Source: Verrucomicrobiales bacterium
Lineage (GTDB): Bacteria > Verrucomicrobiota > Verrucomicrobiia > Verrucomicrobiales > DEV007
NCBI GenBank assembly: GCA_002708885.1
Contig: PAPL01000036.1
Span: 5,231-14,054, forward strand
Direction of reading: 5' to 3'
Length of the DNA: 8,824 nt
In this document: positions 1 through 6,855 of the stretch, one piece after another
How positions within the stretch are numbered: the first letter of the stretch is position 1
Layout of the letters: the number at the start of each line of letters is the position of its first letter
The notes under the pieces: generated by a model
What the model was told of the DNA's origin: nothing
The model's input: only the letters and a program-made list of their open reading frames with translations
Database searches by the model: none
Translations under genes and position numbers: made by a program

Positions 1-734
1 CCGTTGCTCTTAATGAAGGGTTCTCCCCAGTCTCCAAATGCAAAGCCCCATGGGTTGCCGCCACCAGAAGTGCGTCGGTAGCTGTGCAACTGACGGCGAA
101 GTGGCCGGAGGCGCCAAGAGCCATGCTCATCGAGTCGGCGAATGCCCCATGGTGTCTCTATGCGCGAAAAGCAGTGTAAACCCTGACTAAAAAGTAACTC
201 TCCACCAGGTGTCCATGCGAAAGAGTTGATGTTTTGATGCGTGTCACCAGTGCCGAAACCGGTAAATAAAATTTCCCTCTGGTCGGCTTTGCCGTTCCCG
301 TTTGTGTCTTTGACATGAATTAAGTCACGGCCGTTACCGATATATACGCCGCCGTGTCCAAGAGCGAATCCGGTCGGCATATTTAACCCGTCGGCGAAAG
401 TAGAGCTTTTATCTGCCCTGCCGTCTCCATCGGTATCTTCAAGGATGATTAGTTTATCGTCCGGCTTTGTTCCTGGCTTCAATTGTGGATATGCCCAGGT
501 GCATAATACCCAGAGACGTCCGAGTGGATCCCAACGGAAACAGACGGGATTGGCAATACCCATGGTTTCATCTGCAAAAAGGTTAATCTGGAGACGCGAG
601 TCAATCGAGAAAGAGGCTAATTCAGCTTGAGGTGAGTTGTCCTTCTCTGGAGGGGAAACGGAGAGGGGGTTCTGCCCACGAGTTAAAATGCCTGTTGCCA
701 GAAGCGTAATTAAAAATAATCCAAATCTTCTCAT
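1..734 (-). CDS. Secreted PVC-type membrane-bound dehydrogenase domain protein (PQQ-sugar-dehydrogenase-like beta-propeller), N-terminal part
   Basis: Partial gene on the minus strand. It starts at ATG 734-732 and runs off the left edge after 244 complete codons. I translated it by hand. Residues 1-20 (MRRFGLFLITLLATGILTRG) look like a signal peptide, so the protein is probably exported. A propeller-like N-terminal domain follows, with the hallmarks of the Piru_Ver_Nterm family (TIGR02604): an ILEDTDGDGRADKS repeat at 97-110, a second acidic DTNGNGKAD repeat at 143-151 (both calcium-site-like), a GFGTGDTHQNINSF motif at 159-172, LLFSQGL at 180-186 and NPWGFAFGDWG at 227-237. Family members resemble PQQ-dependent glucose/sorbosone dehydrogenases and often end in a haem-binding cytochrome domain. 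That part is outside the window, and substrates are generally unknown. The start is favoured because the leader peptide begins there and no in-frame start lies just upstream. No Shine-Dalgarno sequence is visible. The family is confident; the catalytic activity is not. Confidence 0.88.
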   Translation of the reverse strand, partial: MRRFGLFLITLLATGILTRGQNPLSVSPPEKDNSPQAELASFSIDSRLQINLFADETMGIANPVCFRWDPLGRLWVLCTWAYPQLKPGTKPDDKLIILEDTDGDGRADKSSTFADGLNMPTGFALGHGGVYIGNGRDLIHVKDTNGNGKADQREILFTGFGTGDTHQNINSFAWTPGGELLFSQGLHCFSRIETPWGIRRLDEHGSWRLRPLRRQLHSYRRTSGGGNPWGFAFGDWGEPFIKSN

Positions 735-878
735 TCTAAACCGATGGGCCGCACTAAAAGTGTTCGGGACATGAATAGGACCTTCACTCAATAGCTTGGA
801 CGAAATTCCTAATTCTCCGATCTTATATTTTTAGGGTTTTACAGTAAATCATTTAATTAAGACCATTTTATTTTGCGG

Positions 879-901
879 AATCTCCTCAGATTTGAGAGAT
901 T
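879..901 (-). other. Small imperfect hairpin downstream of tRNA-Leu
   Basis: On the minus strand AATCTC-TC pairs with GA-GAGATT around a loop of about six bases, giving an 8-bp stem with one bulged base. It begins about 25 bases beyond the tRNA 3' end. It is not followed by a T run on either strand, so it is not a canonical intrinsic terminator. It could be a processing or 3'-end-protecting structure, or chance. Confidence 0.25.
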
Positions 902-925
902 GCTGTGACGCTTTGTCAATTAAAG

Positions 926-1009
<84 letters not shown>

Positions 1010-1084
1010 ATTATTTATGGATCTGAAATTCAGAGCTGAGAATCTGCAACGTGCTGGGCCATCGATCAAGTATATCTTTTTCAC

Positions 1085-1432
1085 TCACTGAGGAGAGGAG
1101 TTATTAGCCATTTGTGGAGTCGCCTCACAGATTTGACGCCAGCCTGGGAAACGCCATTTGTTAGGAAAATTCCGGCACTGATTGGGTTTTGAGTGATGTA
1201 CTCTGCATGAGTTTCCTTCAAGAAATATGCAGGAACCATCAGATTTCTCGGACAAAGTCAAACCTGCCCGAGATTGTCGCAAAGTAGTGTATTTCTGGAT
1301 AAATTCCTTTTCGTTGCAGCTGAGATCTTTTGCCATTTTAGTGATTTCGCTTTCGCTTAGAACAACTTCTCCGGGCCATTGGCAGCAATTCCCGCACCTT
1401 TCACATACGAATTCTATAGAGTCGGTTTGCAT
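1085..1432 (-). CDS. YkgJ-family cysteine-cluster protein (CxxCxxCC)
   Basis: A complete 115-residue protein on the minus strand. The family signature is at the N-terminus: C10-x2-C13-x2-C16-C17 (VCERCGNCC). Further cysteines at 68 (SCIFL), 76 (NSCRVH), 86 (NQCRNFP) and 102 (QIC) complete the eight-cysteine pattern expected of YkgJ/UPF0153 proteins, which probably bind zinc or an iron-sulfur cluster. The C-terminal half (GSCIFLEGNSCRVHHSKPNQ, 66-85) matches the family's usual 'C-x-F-L ... C-x-I/V-H ... K-P-x-x-C' block. The biochemical role of the family is not established. There is no signal peptide or membrane segment, so it is presumably cytoplasmic. The start has no recognisable Shine-Dalgarno sequence (AACCTCGT before the ATG). 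It is divergent from mreB, and the tRNA-Leu follows 75 bases downstream on the same strand. Family membership is solid; function is open. Confidence 0.88.
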   Translation of the reverse strand: MQTDSIEFVCERCGNCCQWPGEVVLSESEITKMAKDLSCNEKEFIQKYTTLRQSRAGLTLSEKSDGSCIFLEGNSCRVHHSKPNQCRNFPNKWRFPGWRQICEATPQMANNSSPQ

Positions 1433-1500
1433 ACGAGGTTTATTTCTGAACTAAGAACTTTATGGGTCTTTCTTATTGTAAAAGTAGCGGTTATTTTAGC

Positions 1501-1513
1501 ACATTTACAATGT
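1501..1513. repeat. Short inverted repeat ACATT-TAC-AATGT
   Basis: A perfect 5-bp inverted repeat with a 3-base centre. Its right part, TTACAATGT, recurs as a direct copy at 1559-1567. It abuts the minus-strand TATAAT at 1514-1519. Position and symmetry would suit a repressor or activator site, but such short AT-rich repeats arise by chance in low-GC sequence. Confidence 0.25.
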
Positions 1514-1519
1514 ATTATA
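1514..1519 (-). promoter_or_regulatory. Possible -10 element for the ykgJ-like gene
   Basis: A perfect TATAAT reading on the minus strand, 82 bases upstream of the ykgJ-like start. No good -35 hexamer sits 16-18 bases further upstream (CACTTA at best), so this is a candidate only. Confidence 0.22.
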
Positions 1520-1595
1520 TGCGGTAAATAGTCACGTAAGTGTCTAAAAGATAGGTAATTACAATGTTAATTATTAATTTCATTTGGTCAGTGCC

Positions 1596-1614
1596 CCTGA
1601 TCCTGAGGATTAGG
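1596..1614. repeat. Compact dyad CCTGATCC-TGA-GGATTAGG in the mreB upstream region
   Basis: Two 8-base arms pair fully as RNA with one G-U pair, around a 3-base loop. This is the only GC-rich patch in the intergenic region and stands out from its surroundings. No T run follows on either strand, so an intrinsic terminator is unlikely. It could be an operator dyad or a small hairpin in a long mreB leader transcript. Function is not shown by the sequence. Confidence 0.3.
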
Positions 1615-1777
1615 TAAACATAGAAAAAGTCTACAATAACTTTATTTTTAAGTTTTCTTAATTGGATTTGTTAGTTAATAATAATTTATCCTCATTTATT
1701 TACTAATAATTTGGATCACATTTTGAATGATTAACTACTCTACCAATGGCTAAATCGACTTAGCTGACAATTAAATT

Positions 1778-2836
1778 TTGAATCTTTTCTATAAACTTTT
1801 TGGTCTTCTGAATATGGATATTGGTATCGATTTGGGTACCGCCAACACATTGGTTTACCTGAAAGATGAAGGCATTAAGGTCCGGGAGCCTTCAGTCGTT
1901 GCTGTAAAAACAGGCACCACTGATGTCGTTGCAGTTGGAGATGATGCGAAACGAATGCTGGGCAGGACCCCTGACACGATTTCAGCCATCAGGCCATTGA
2001 GGGACGGTGTTATTGCTGATTTTGAGATTACTGAGGCGATGCTCAAGCACTTCATTAAAAAGGCAAGGACTAAGGAAAAAGGGAACGGGAAAAAGCTTAT
2101 CAGGGCATCAAGGATCAGGGTTGTGGTTGCTGTACCTTCAGGAATCACAGAAGTGGAAAAGAGAGCCGTTAAGGATTCGGCGAAGCAGGCAGGGGCTGAT
2201 GAAGTTTATCTCATTGAAGAACCTATGGCTGCGGCCATTGGAGTTGGTCTTCCTATTCAGGACGCTAGTGGTAATATGATTGTTGATATCGGAGGAGGAA
2301 CCACAGAGGTGGCGGTCATTTCTTTGTCTGGAATCGTTCAGAGCAGGAGTCTTAGGGTTGGGGGCGATAAGTTAGATGAGTCCATCATTGCCTACATGAA
2401 GCGTAAATATAATCTGATGATTGGTGAGCGCACGGCTGAGATGGTTAAGATTAAAATAGGATCAGCTACTGTGGTGGACCAAGAAACGACAATGGATGTT
2501 AAGGGAAGGGACCTCGTCGATGGGTTGCCAAAGACCATTGAGGTGTCATCCAAAGAAATACGCGAGGCGATGGCGGAGCCGTTAGCGGCGATACTATCTT
2601 CTATTAAGGAGGCCCTCGAGAGGTGTCCGCCCGAGTTGGCTGCGGATCTGGTCGATAGAGGGATTATGCTTGCAGGCGGAGGAGCTTTATTGGGCGGGCT
2701 TGATGTATGGTTGACCGAGCAGACAGGCGTTCCGACTCATCTTTCTGGGGACCCGCTCATTGCGGTGGTTGAGGGGACTGGTCGGGTACTGAGTGAAGTA
2801 TCTTACATAAAGAAAATGACCTCTGCCGGTGTATAA
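1778..2836 (+). CDS. mreB: Rod shape-determining protein MreB (bacterial actin)
   Basis: A 352-residue actin-family ATPase. It polymerises into membrane-bound filaments that organise the elongation machinery for lateral-wall synthesis. All family motifs are visible: phosphate-1 DIGIDLGTANTLVY at 14-27, VGDDAKRMLGRTP at 53-65, VAVPSGITEVEKRAV at 117-131, EEPMAAAIG at 147-155, phosphate-2 IVDIGGGTTEVAVIS at 168-182, and the adenosine motif GIMLAGGGALLGGL at 295-308. Length is normal (about 335-350). The start is TTG at 1778. The in-frame codon two positions upstream is a stop (TAA 1772-1774), and starting at the next Met (residue 13, base 1814) would delete NLFYKLFGLLN, which matches the short amphipathic membrane-binding helix found in MreB proteins. 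No Shine-Dalgarno sequence is visible. It is the first gene of the operon, with mreC following after 38 bases. Identification is essentially certain; the exact start is likely but not proven. Confidence 0.98.
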   Translation: MNLFYKLFGLLNMDIGIDLGTANTLVYLKDEGIKVREPSVVAVKTGTTDVVAVGDDAKRMLGRTPDTISAIRPLRDGVIADFEITEAMLKHFIKKARTKEKGNGKKLIRASRIRVVVAVPSGITEVEKRAVKDSAKQAGADEVYLIEEPMAAAIGVGLPIQDASGNMIVDIGGGTTEVAVISLSGIVQSRSLRVGGDKLDESIIAYMKRKYNLMIGERTAEMVKIKIGSATVVDQETTMDVKGRDLVDGLPKTIEVSSKEIREAMAEPLAAILSSIKEALERCPPELAADLVDRGIMLAGGGALLGGLDVWLTEQTGVPTHLSGDPLIAVVEGTGRVLSEVSYIKKMTSAGV

Positions 2837-2874
2837 ATACGGAAAACACTATTTAGAATGTTAAATTTTGAGGA

Positions 2875-3867
2875 ATGAAAAAGTCCAATCTCGTAGCTCT
2901 TGTAATATTTTCATTAGCATTGGTTTGGGTTTTTACTCTCGATAACAAAGGGGTTCATTCTGTTCAGTCTAAAGTTCTAGGGCTTTTTGGTCTCGCTCAT
3001 GAAACAGTCAATAATCTTACCTATGACGATGATGTGGTTAACGGTGAGCCCATTTCCGCTAACGAGCTTCATCAGAAATATGAAAAAGAACAGCTCGCTT
3101 TGCGTTATAATAAATTACTCAAGGAACTCTTTGAGTTGAGGGCCTGGAAGAGCCAGATTGATTTGCTCAGGGAAGAGAATATAGAGTTAAAAAGATCTCT
3201 TAATTTTATCGAGTATAAGGAGAAGCAGAACCAGCAATTAGTAGCTGCTCGGGTCATAAAAAGACAGAGCAGTAGTTGGTGGAGGACTTTTATTATAGAC
3301 AAAGGATACGAAGATGGGTTGGTCATTAATAGCCCCGTGATGACTCCTGTCGCAGTGGACAGGGCAGACCAAGTTGAGGGGGCCTTAGTGGGGAAAATCG
3401 CCTCAGTCGGTGAAGGTCAATCGACAGTAGTGCTGGCGACTGATGTCGAGTGCAAAGTGAGTGCCTACGTTCATGCTGTCTTTGCGGATGATAAGCGGCA
3501 TGAAAGAGTCCAAGGGATACTTTCTGGTGCGCCTGGTGCGGGTAGGGAAGTTACGCATCTTTTTCTTCAGAATTTGCCCAAGGAGGCGGACAGGTATGGA
3601 GTCTCTGCCGGAGCCAAGATCTATTCTTCGGGAGTAGGGAATTCCGAAACAAAAGGAATCTTTCCTCCAGGCCTTTTGCTAGGTTATGTTAAGGAGTTTG
3701 AGGTTAGAGATTTTGATGCTGTTGCGCGAGTTCAGCCGGCAATTAATTTTAATCAGCTCAGCTATGTGTTTGTTTTAGTTCCGGATTCGACTCGTGAGGT
3801 GAAGGGGCAGGCCGCGGTTTTTCGTAAACCAGTATCAGCCCCAAATGAACTTTCCTCTGAAAATTAA
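2875..3867 (+). CDS. mreC: Rod shape-determining protein MreC
   Basis: A 330-residue bitopic inner-membrane protein that links MreB and MreD to PBP2 and is thought to activate the PBP2-RodA pair from the periplasmic side. The layout is typical. There is a short cytoplasmic start and a single membrane helix at about 5-22, then an alpha-helical coiled coil at about 65-118 rich in K/E/L heptads, then the beta-barrel MreC domain from about 121 to 305. That domain includes SSWWRTFIIDKGYEDGLV (133-150), GALVGKIASVG (169-179) and the conserved GIFPPGLLLGYV (261-272). The polar tail at 306-330 is short. The ATG at 2875 is directly preceded by GAGGA with no spacer, too close for a normal ribosome-binding site. 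A 6-codon mini-ORF from ATG 2858 ends in a TGA that overlaps this ATG (ATGA), which could give translational coupling. mreD starts 5 bases after the stop. Confidence 0.97.
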   Translation: MKKSNLVALVIFSLALVWVFTLDNKGVHSVQSKVLGLFGLAHETVNNLTYDDDVVNGEPISANELHQKYEKEQLALRYNKLLKELFELRAWKSQIDLLREENIELKRSLNFIEYKEKQNQQLVAARVIKRQSSSWWRTFIIDKGYEDGLVINSPVMTPVAVDRADQVEGALVGKIASVGEGQSTVVLATDVECKVSAYVHAVFADDKRHERVQGILSGAPGAGREVTHLFLQNLPKEADRYGVSAGAKIYSSGVGNSETKGIFPPGLLLGYVKEFEVRDFDAVARVQPAINFNQLSYVFVLVPDSTREVKGQAAVFRKPVSAPNELSSEN

Positions 3868-3872
3868 ATGCA

Positions 3873-4436
3873 ATGAATTCATCACGTTTAATTTTCACGT
3901 TAACCTTAATTCTATTGATTGGAATCGCGTTAATGATCGATGGTTTCTTTGCGTCTCTTCTCACTCCTTTCGGTGTTAGAATATTTCTTGTTCATACAAT
4001 TTTTTTAACCTGCGCGCTTACCGTTTCGTTTCCGATGATGCTGGGTTTTGCTTTTGCTATTGGTTTTATTTGGGACTCTTCCCAGATGGCTGTGACCGGA
4101 GTGAATGATGTGGGCTTTGGGTATTCAATATTTCTATTAGGACTCACGGGATCTTTAATGCAGGGCGTGTGTCCCTTATTCGAAAGGGGGCGCTGGGAAG
4201 TTCCGGTTGTTTTGGTCGGAGTGGCTACTGCTCTTCTGATGTCCATGGAATGGTTCTTTGTTAGCTTCGGAAGAGCGAATTTTATCGTTCCTGAGAAGTT
4301 CTGGAAAGATCTATGGGTGTCATCATTACTGGGCATGCTGGCATCTCCAATATTCTTTTATTTGATTTTCAAATTGAGTCGATTAACGGGCTATCCAATA
4401 CTTACAATGAAGGTTACGGCAGAGAAAGGGATCTGA
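3873..4436 (+). CDS. mreD: Rod shape-determining protein MreD
   Basis: A 187-residue polytopic inner-membrane protein of the elongasome. It is named from its size, its hydrophobicity pattern and its place between mreC and the PBP2 gene, since MreD sequences are poorly conserved. About five membrane segments are visible: 6-26, 36-68 (long, possibly two helices), 83-98, 110-131 and 147-167. The stretch GFIWDSSQMAVTGVNDVGFG (64-83) resembles the family's G-x-x-x-D ... G loop before a membrane helix. The start is ATG 3873, 5 bases after the mreC stop. An ATG-CAA-TGA triplet set immediately after the mreC stop ends in a TGA overlapping the mreD ATG. No Shine-Dalgarno sequence is present. PBP2 follows 5 bases downstream, so expression is almost certainly coupled to the rest of the operon. 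Confidence 0.93.
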   Translation: MNSSRLIFTLTLILLIGIALMIDGFFASLLTPFGVRIFLVHTIFLTCALTVSFPMMLGFAFAIGFIWDSSQMAVTGVNDVGFGYSIFLLGLTGSLMQGVCPLFERGRWEVPVVLVGVATALLMSMEWFFVSFGRANFIVPEKFWKDLWVSSLLGMLASPIFFYLIFKLSRLTGYPILTMKVTAEKGI

Positions 4437-4441
4437 ACATT

Positions 4442-6763
4442 ATGACGTTAGGGTATAGATTAAGATTTTATCTTGTAGGGTTGATATTAATTGCCGGCCT
4501 CTCTGCCCTTTTGATTCGCTTATTTGTTATACAAATAAACAGATATGATGAATTCTCCTCTAAGGTTCCGGGAACGTCAGAAGTTAAGGTCAGAGTCCCT
4601 GGTGTCAGAGGTATAATTAGGGATCGGAGGGGAAGGGTTCTCGTTGAGAACGTTGCCCGTTACGAGATGCAGTTCAATCTTAAGGAGATACTCAACAACT
4701 ACAGGAGAGTCATTAAAGAAGAGAACTTAGCGATCAGTAAAAGTAATAGGGACGCGACAGTAAAAAAGGATCTTAAAAAGGTTCCTGAGAGTACTTTTAA
4801 TTTTAACGACGGGACTGGGATCAAAAGGACTCGAAAAGAAGAGGACATGGTGGCGATAGTTTCTGAAATAATTTTCCCTTATTTGGCAAATATTGGTCTT
4901 TATAGGGAGTTTCATGCCGGAGATCTCCAGAGGCACTGGCGTACTCATGGGGGGCTTGTTCCTTATACTTACCGAGATGATCTTACTTTTGAGGAGTATG
5001 CTATTGCGGCTGAGCATTCTTTGGATTTGCCTGGTGTTACAGTGGCCGCTCGTCCGATGCGGAAATATGTTTATGGGGCATTGGCATCTCATATTCTGGG
5101 GTTTGTGCGTCAGCCAGACATAAAAAAAGTTCCATCAGAGGAGAGGAAGGCTTGGGAATATTATGTCCCTGATGATTTTGGCGGAGATGGCATAGAGGAG
5201 ACCATGGATGACTTTTTGAGAGGCAGGCCAGGTCAAAGAGTGATGCTGAAGGATGAAAAGGGAAGAGTTGTAGATTCCAAAGATGAGGAAGGTAAAGTCA
5301 TGGGCGAGATATCGTACGATCCTCCTAAGAGAGGTTCTGATGTTTGGCTTACACTTGACCTTCGCTATCAATACATTGCCGAGCAGGCATTGAGAAAGGT
5401 TGGAAGGGGTGCTGTGGTGGTAGTTGCGCCCACGTCCTATAAGACGAAGCTCAAAGACCTTGGAAAGGAGGAGGAGCATTGGATTCATGCTGGAGACATT
5501 CTGGCCATGGCTTCAGTTCCCTCATATAATCCCAACAAATTCATTCCGTCGATAAGTGAACAGGATTGGAAAATGTATTTGGATAATGAAAATGATCCGC
5601 TCATTAACCGGGCACTGAAAGACCATGCACCAGGTTCAACATTTAAGATTCCTGTTTCTTTGGCAGGAATGCTGAGTGACACTGAAGTGAAGGCTTTCGA
5701 GTGTGCTGGGGGCGCAGGTTACGGTCCTAAAGTGTTTATGAAGTGCTGGGCAAGATCCAAGGGCTATACGCACGGATCAATATTTGTAAGGGGTGCCATC
5801 AAGACTTCTTGTAATGGATTCTTTTACAGATATGGGAATGCTACAGGGATTGAAAATATATTGAAGGTGTCAAAATGGATGGGTCTAGGTACAAGGTCGG
5901 GAATTCCGCTTAACAATGAGGATCCTGGATTTGTTCCGAGTCCACAATGGAAGCGAGTGCAGGGCCTTGGGAATTGGGGGGCAGCTGATACGGCTCAGGT
6001 TTCGATCGGTCAAGGGGCAACTGAAGCGACTCCTCTTCAAATGGCAATGGTCGCTTCGACCATTGCTAATGGAGGAAAATATTATCGCCCCAGACTAATT
6101 CATAGAACTGTAGGGGAAGCTGAAGAGAAGTTTAAGCCATCAGAATTACAATATGACCTAACTGAACTGGGCATTCCTGCTGAAAAGATTGAAATATGCA
6201 GGAGCGGGATGTATGATGTTGTGAATGAATTGAGGGGAACTGCTCGTCGTGGTGAGTCGAAGATTGTAAAGGTATCAGGCAAAACGGGGACAGCCCAGAC
6301 GGGCCGTAAGCGGCCCACTGGAACTAATGAAACTAATGCCTGGTTTATATCATTTGCGCCTTATGACAAGCCAAAACTTGCAGTATGTGTTATGGTTGAG
6401 AATGGCAAAGCAGGAGGTACCGTGTGTGCTCCAATAGCTAAAAGAATCATTGATGAAATAATGTCTGTGGAACAATTTAATTTTAACCCCCAAGTTTCTC
6501 CGGTAAAAGAATCGGAAGGGAATTTTGACTTTGTGGAACTTGTGAGCTTTGATGAGGATCCCACAGAGGCTTTTGTCGGTGACGATGATGGTGAGGATGG
6601 GACAGCTGTAGCGGCAACGCCAGCCCCAGACTTGGATCTTTCCGTTAGGAAGGCCCCAGTGATTCCAACCGTAAAAAAGGCCCCGGACACGAGGGGCTCG
6701 GTTAAAACAAGGACAGTAAGACAACGAATAGGAATATTAGATAGAAGAGGCAGAAGGCGCTAG
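4442..6763 (+). CDS. mrdA: Penicillin-binding protein 2, elongasome peptidoglycan D,D-transpeptidase
   Basis: A 773-residue class B penicillin-binding protein that cross-links new peptidoglycan during cell elongation. It is anchored in the inner membrane with a periplasmic catalytic domain. Seen: a membrane anchor at about 9-31, a dimerisation/pedestal domain from about 48 (RVPGVRGIIRDRRGRVLVEN, 51-70) to about 290, and the transpeptidase domain. Its catalytic motifs are S399-T-F-K402 (PGSTFK), S456-C-N458 and K614-T-G-T617. The open frame extends upstream to 4313, but that would overlap mreD by about 120 bases and put over 40 non-family residues before the anchor. ATG 4442, 5 bases after the mreD stop, is the better start, with AAGGGA about 10 bases before it. 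It is longer than E. coli PBP2 (633 residues). The extra length comes from an insert in the pedestal (about 84-135), an insert before GDILAMAS (about 331-350) and a C-terminal extension (about 675-773) with an acidic section and an Arg-rich end. Confidence 0.96.
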   Translation: MTLGYRLRFYLVGLILIAGLSALLIRLFVIQINRYDEFSSKVPGTSEVKVRVPGVRGIIRDRRGRVLVENVARYEMQFNLKEILNNYRRVIKEENLAISKSNRDATVKKDLKKVPESTFNFNDGTGIKRTRKEEDMVAIVSEIIFPYLANIGLYREFHAGDLQRHWRTHGGLVPYTYRDDLTFEEYAIAAEHSLDLPGVTVAARPMRKYVYGALASHILGFVRQPDIKKVPSEERKAWEYYVPDDFGGDGIEETMDDFLRGRPGQRVMLKDEKGRVVDSKDEEGKVMGEISYDPPKRGSDVWLTLDLRYQYIAEQALRKVGRGAVVVVAPTSYKTKLKDLGKEEEHWIHAGDILAMASVPSYNPNKFIPSISEQDWKMYLDNENDPLINRALKDHAPGSTFKIPVSLAGMLSDTEVKAFECAGGAGYGPKVFMKCWARSKGYTHGSIFVRGAIKTSCNGFFYRYGNATGIENILKVSKWMGLGTRSGIPLNNEDPGFVPSPQWKRVQGLGNWGAADTAQVSIGQGATEATPLQMAMVASTIANGGKYYRPRLIHRTVGEAEEKFKPSELQYDLTELGIPAEKIEICRSGMYDVVNELRGTARRGESKIVKVSGKTGTAQTGRKRPTGTNETNAWFISFAPYDKPKLAVCVMVENGKAGGTVCAPIAKRIIDEIMSVEQFNFNPQVSPVKESEGNFDFVELVSFDEDPTEAFVGDDDGEDGTAVAATPAPDLDLSVRKAPVIPTVKKAPDTRGSVKTRTVRQRIGILDRRGRRR

Positions 6764-6855
6764 TAGCTGTTGCCTAAGAAATTTTAGTAAAAAGTACGAA
6801 ATAACAAGAATTTAAACCTGAGTCATTATTATGGCTTGCAAAATTATTTTGAAAA

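Larger units (their letters stand above)
1433..1777. promoter_or_regulatory. AT-rich divergent intergenic region between ykgJ-like gene and mreB
   Basis: 345 bases with no credible gene. By my count bases 1441-1740 are 80/300 G+C (about 27%), far below the flanking genes. The region must contain the promoter of the mreB operon on the plus strand and probably that of the ykgJ-like gene on the minus strand. Visible elements are an inverted repeat at 1501-1513, a 9-base direct repeat TTACAATGT at 1505-1513 and 1559-1567 (54 bases apart, about five helical turns), a perfect TATAAT on the minus strand at 1519-1514, and a compact dyad at 1596-1614. I see no convincing -35/-10 pair for mreB, no riboswitch I recognise and no intrinsic terminator. 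Confidence 0.6.

Noticed and set aside
445..630. Plus-strand open frame antisense to the dehydrogenase-like gene.
   Set aside because: The minus-strand frame over these bases is continuous with clear family motifs. The plus-strand product has no recognisable features.
879..901. The hairpin after tRNA-Leu as an intrinsic terminator.
   Set aside because: No T run follows the stem on either strand. I kept it only as a weak structural element.
1227..1454. Plus-strand open frame opposite the ykgJ-like gene.
   Set aside because: The minus-strand frame contains the complete CxxCxxCC family pattern, so this is an antisense shadow.
2858..2878. GAGGA before mreC as a Shine-Dalgarno sequence.
   Set aside because: It touches the ATG with no spacer, which is too close for normal pairing, and no later Met preserves the membrane helix.
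4313..4441. Upstream extension of the PBP2 frame to an ATG at 4313.
   Set aside because: It would overlap mreD by about 120 bases and add 43 residues with no resemblance to the family before the membrane anchor. ATG 4442 gives a standard N-terminus.
6350..6724. Minus-strand open frames opposite the C-terminal extension of PBP2, one of them low-complexity and Ser-rich.
   Set aside because: Their composition simply mirrors the acidic/Ala/Pro-rich sense codons. There is no start context and no family resemblance.
6764..6855. A promoter or terminator between mrdA and rng.
   Set aside because: The 92-base gap is AT-rich, but I found no -35/-10 pair at acceptable spacing and only a 4-bp CTAA/TTAG stem, too weak to call.
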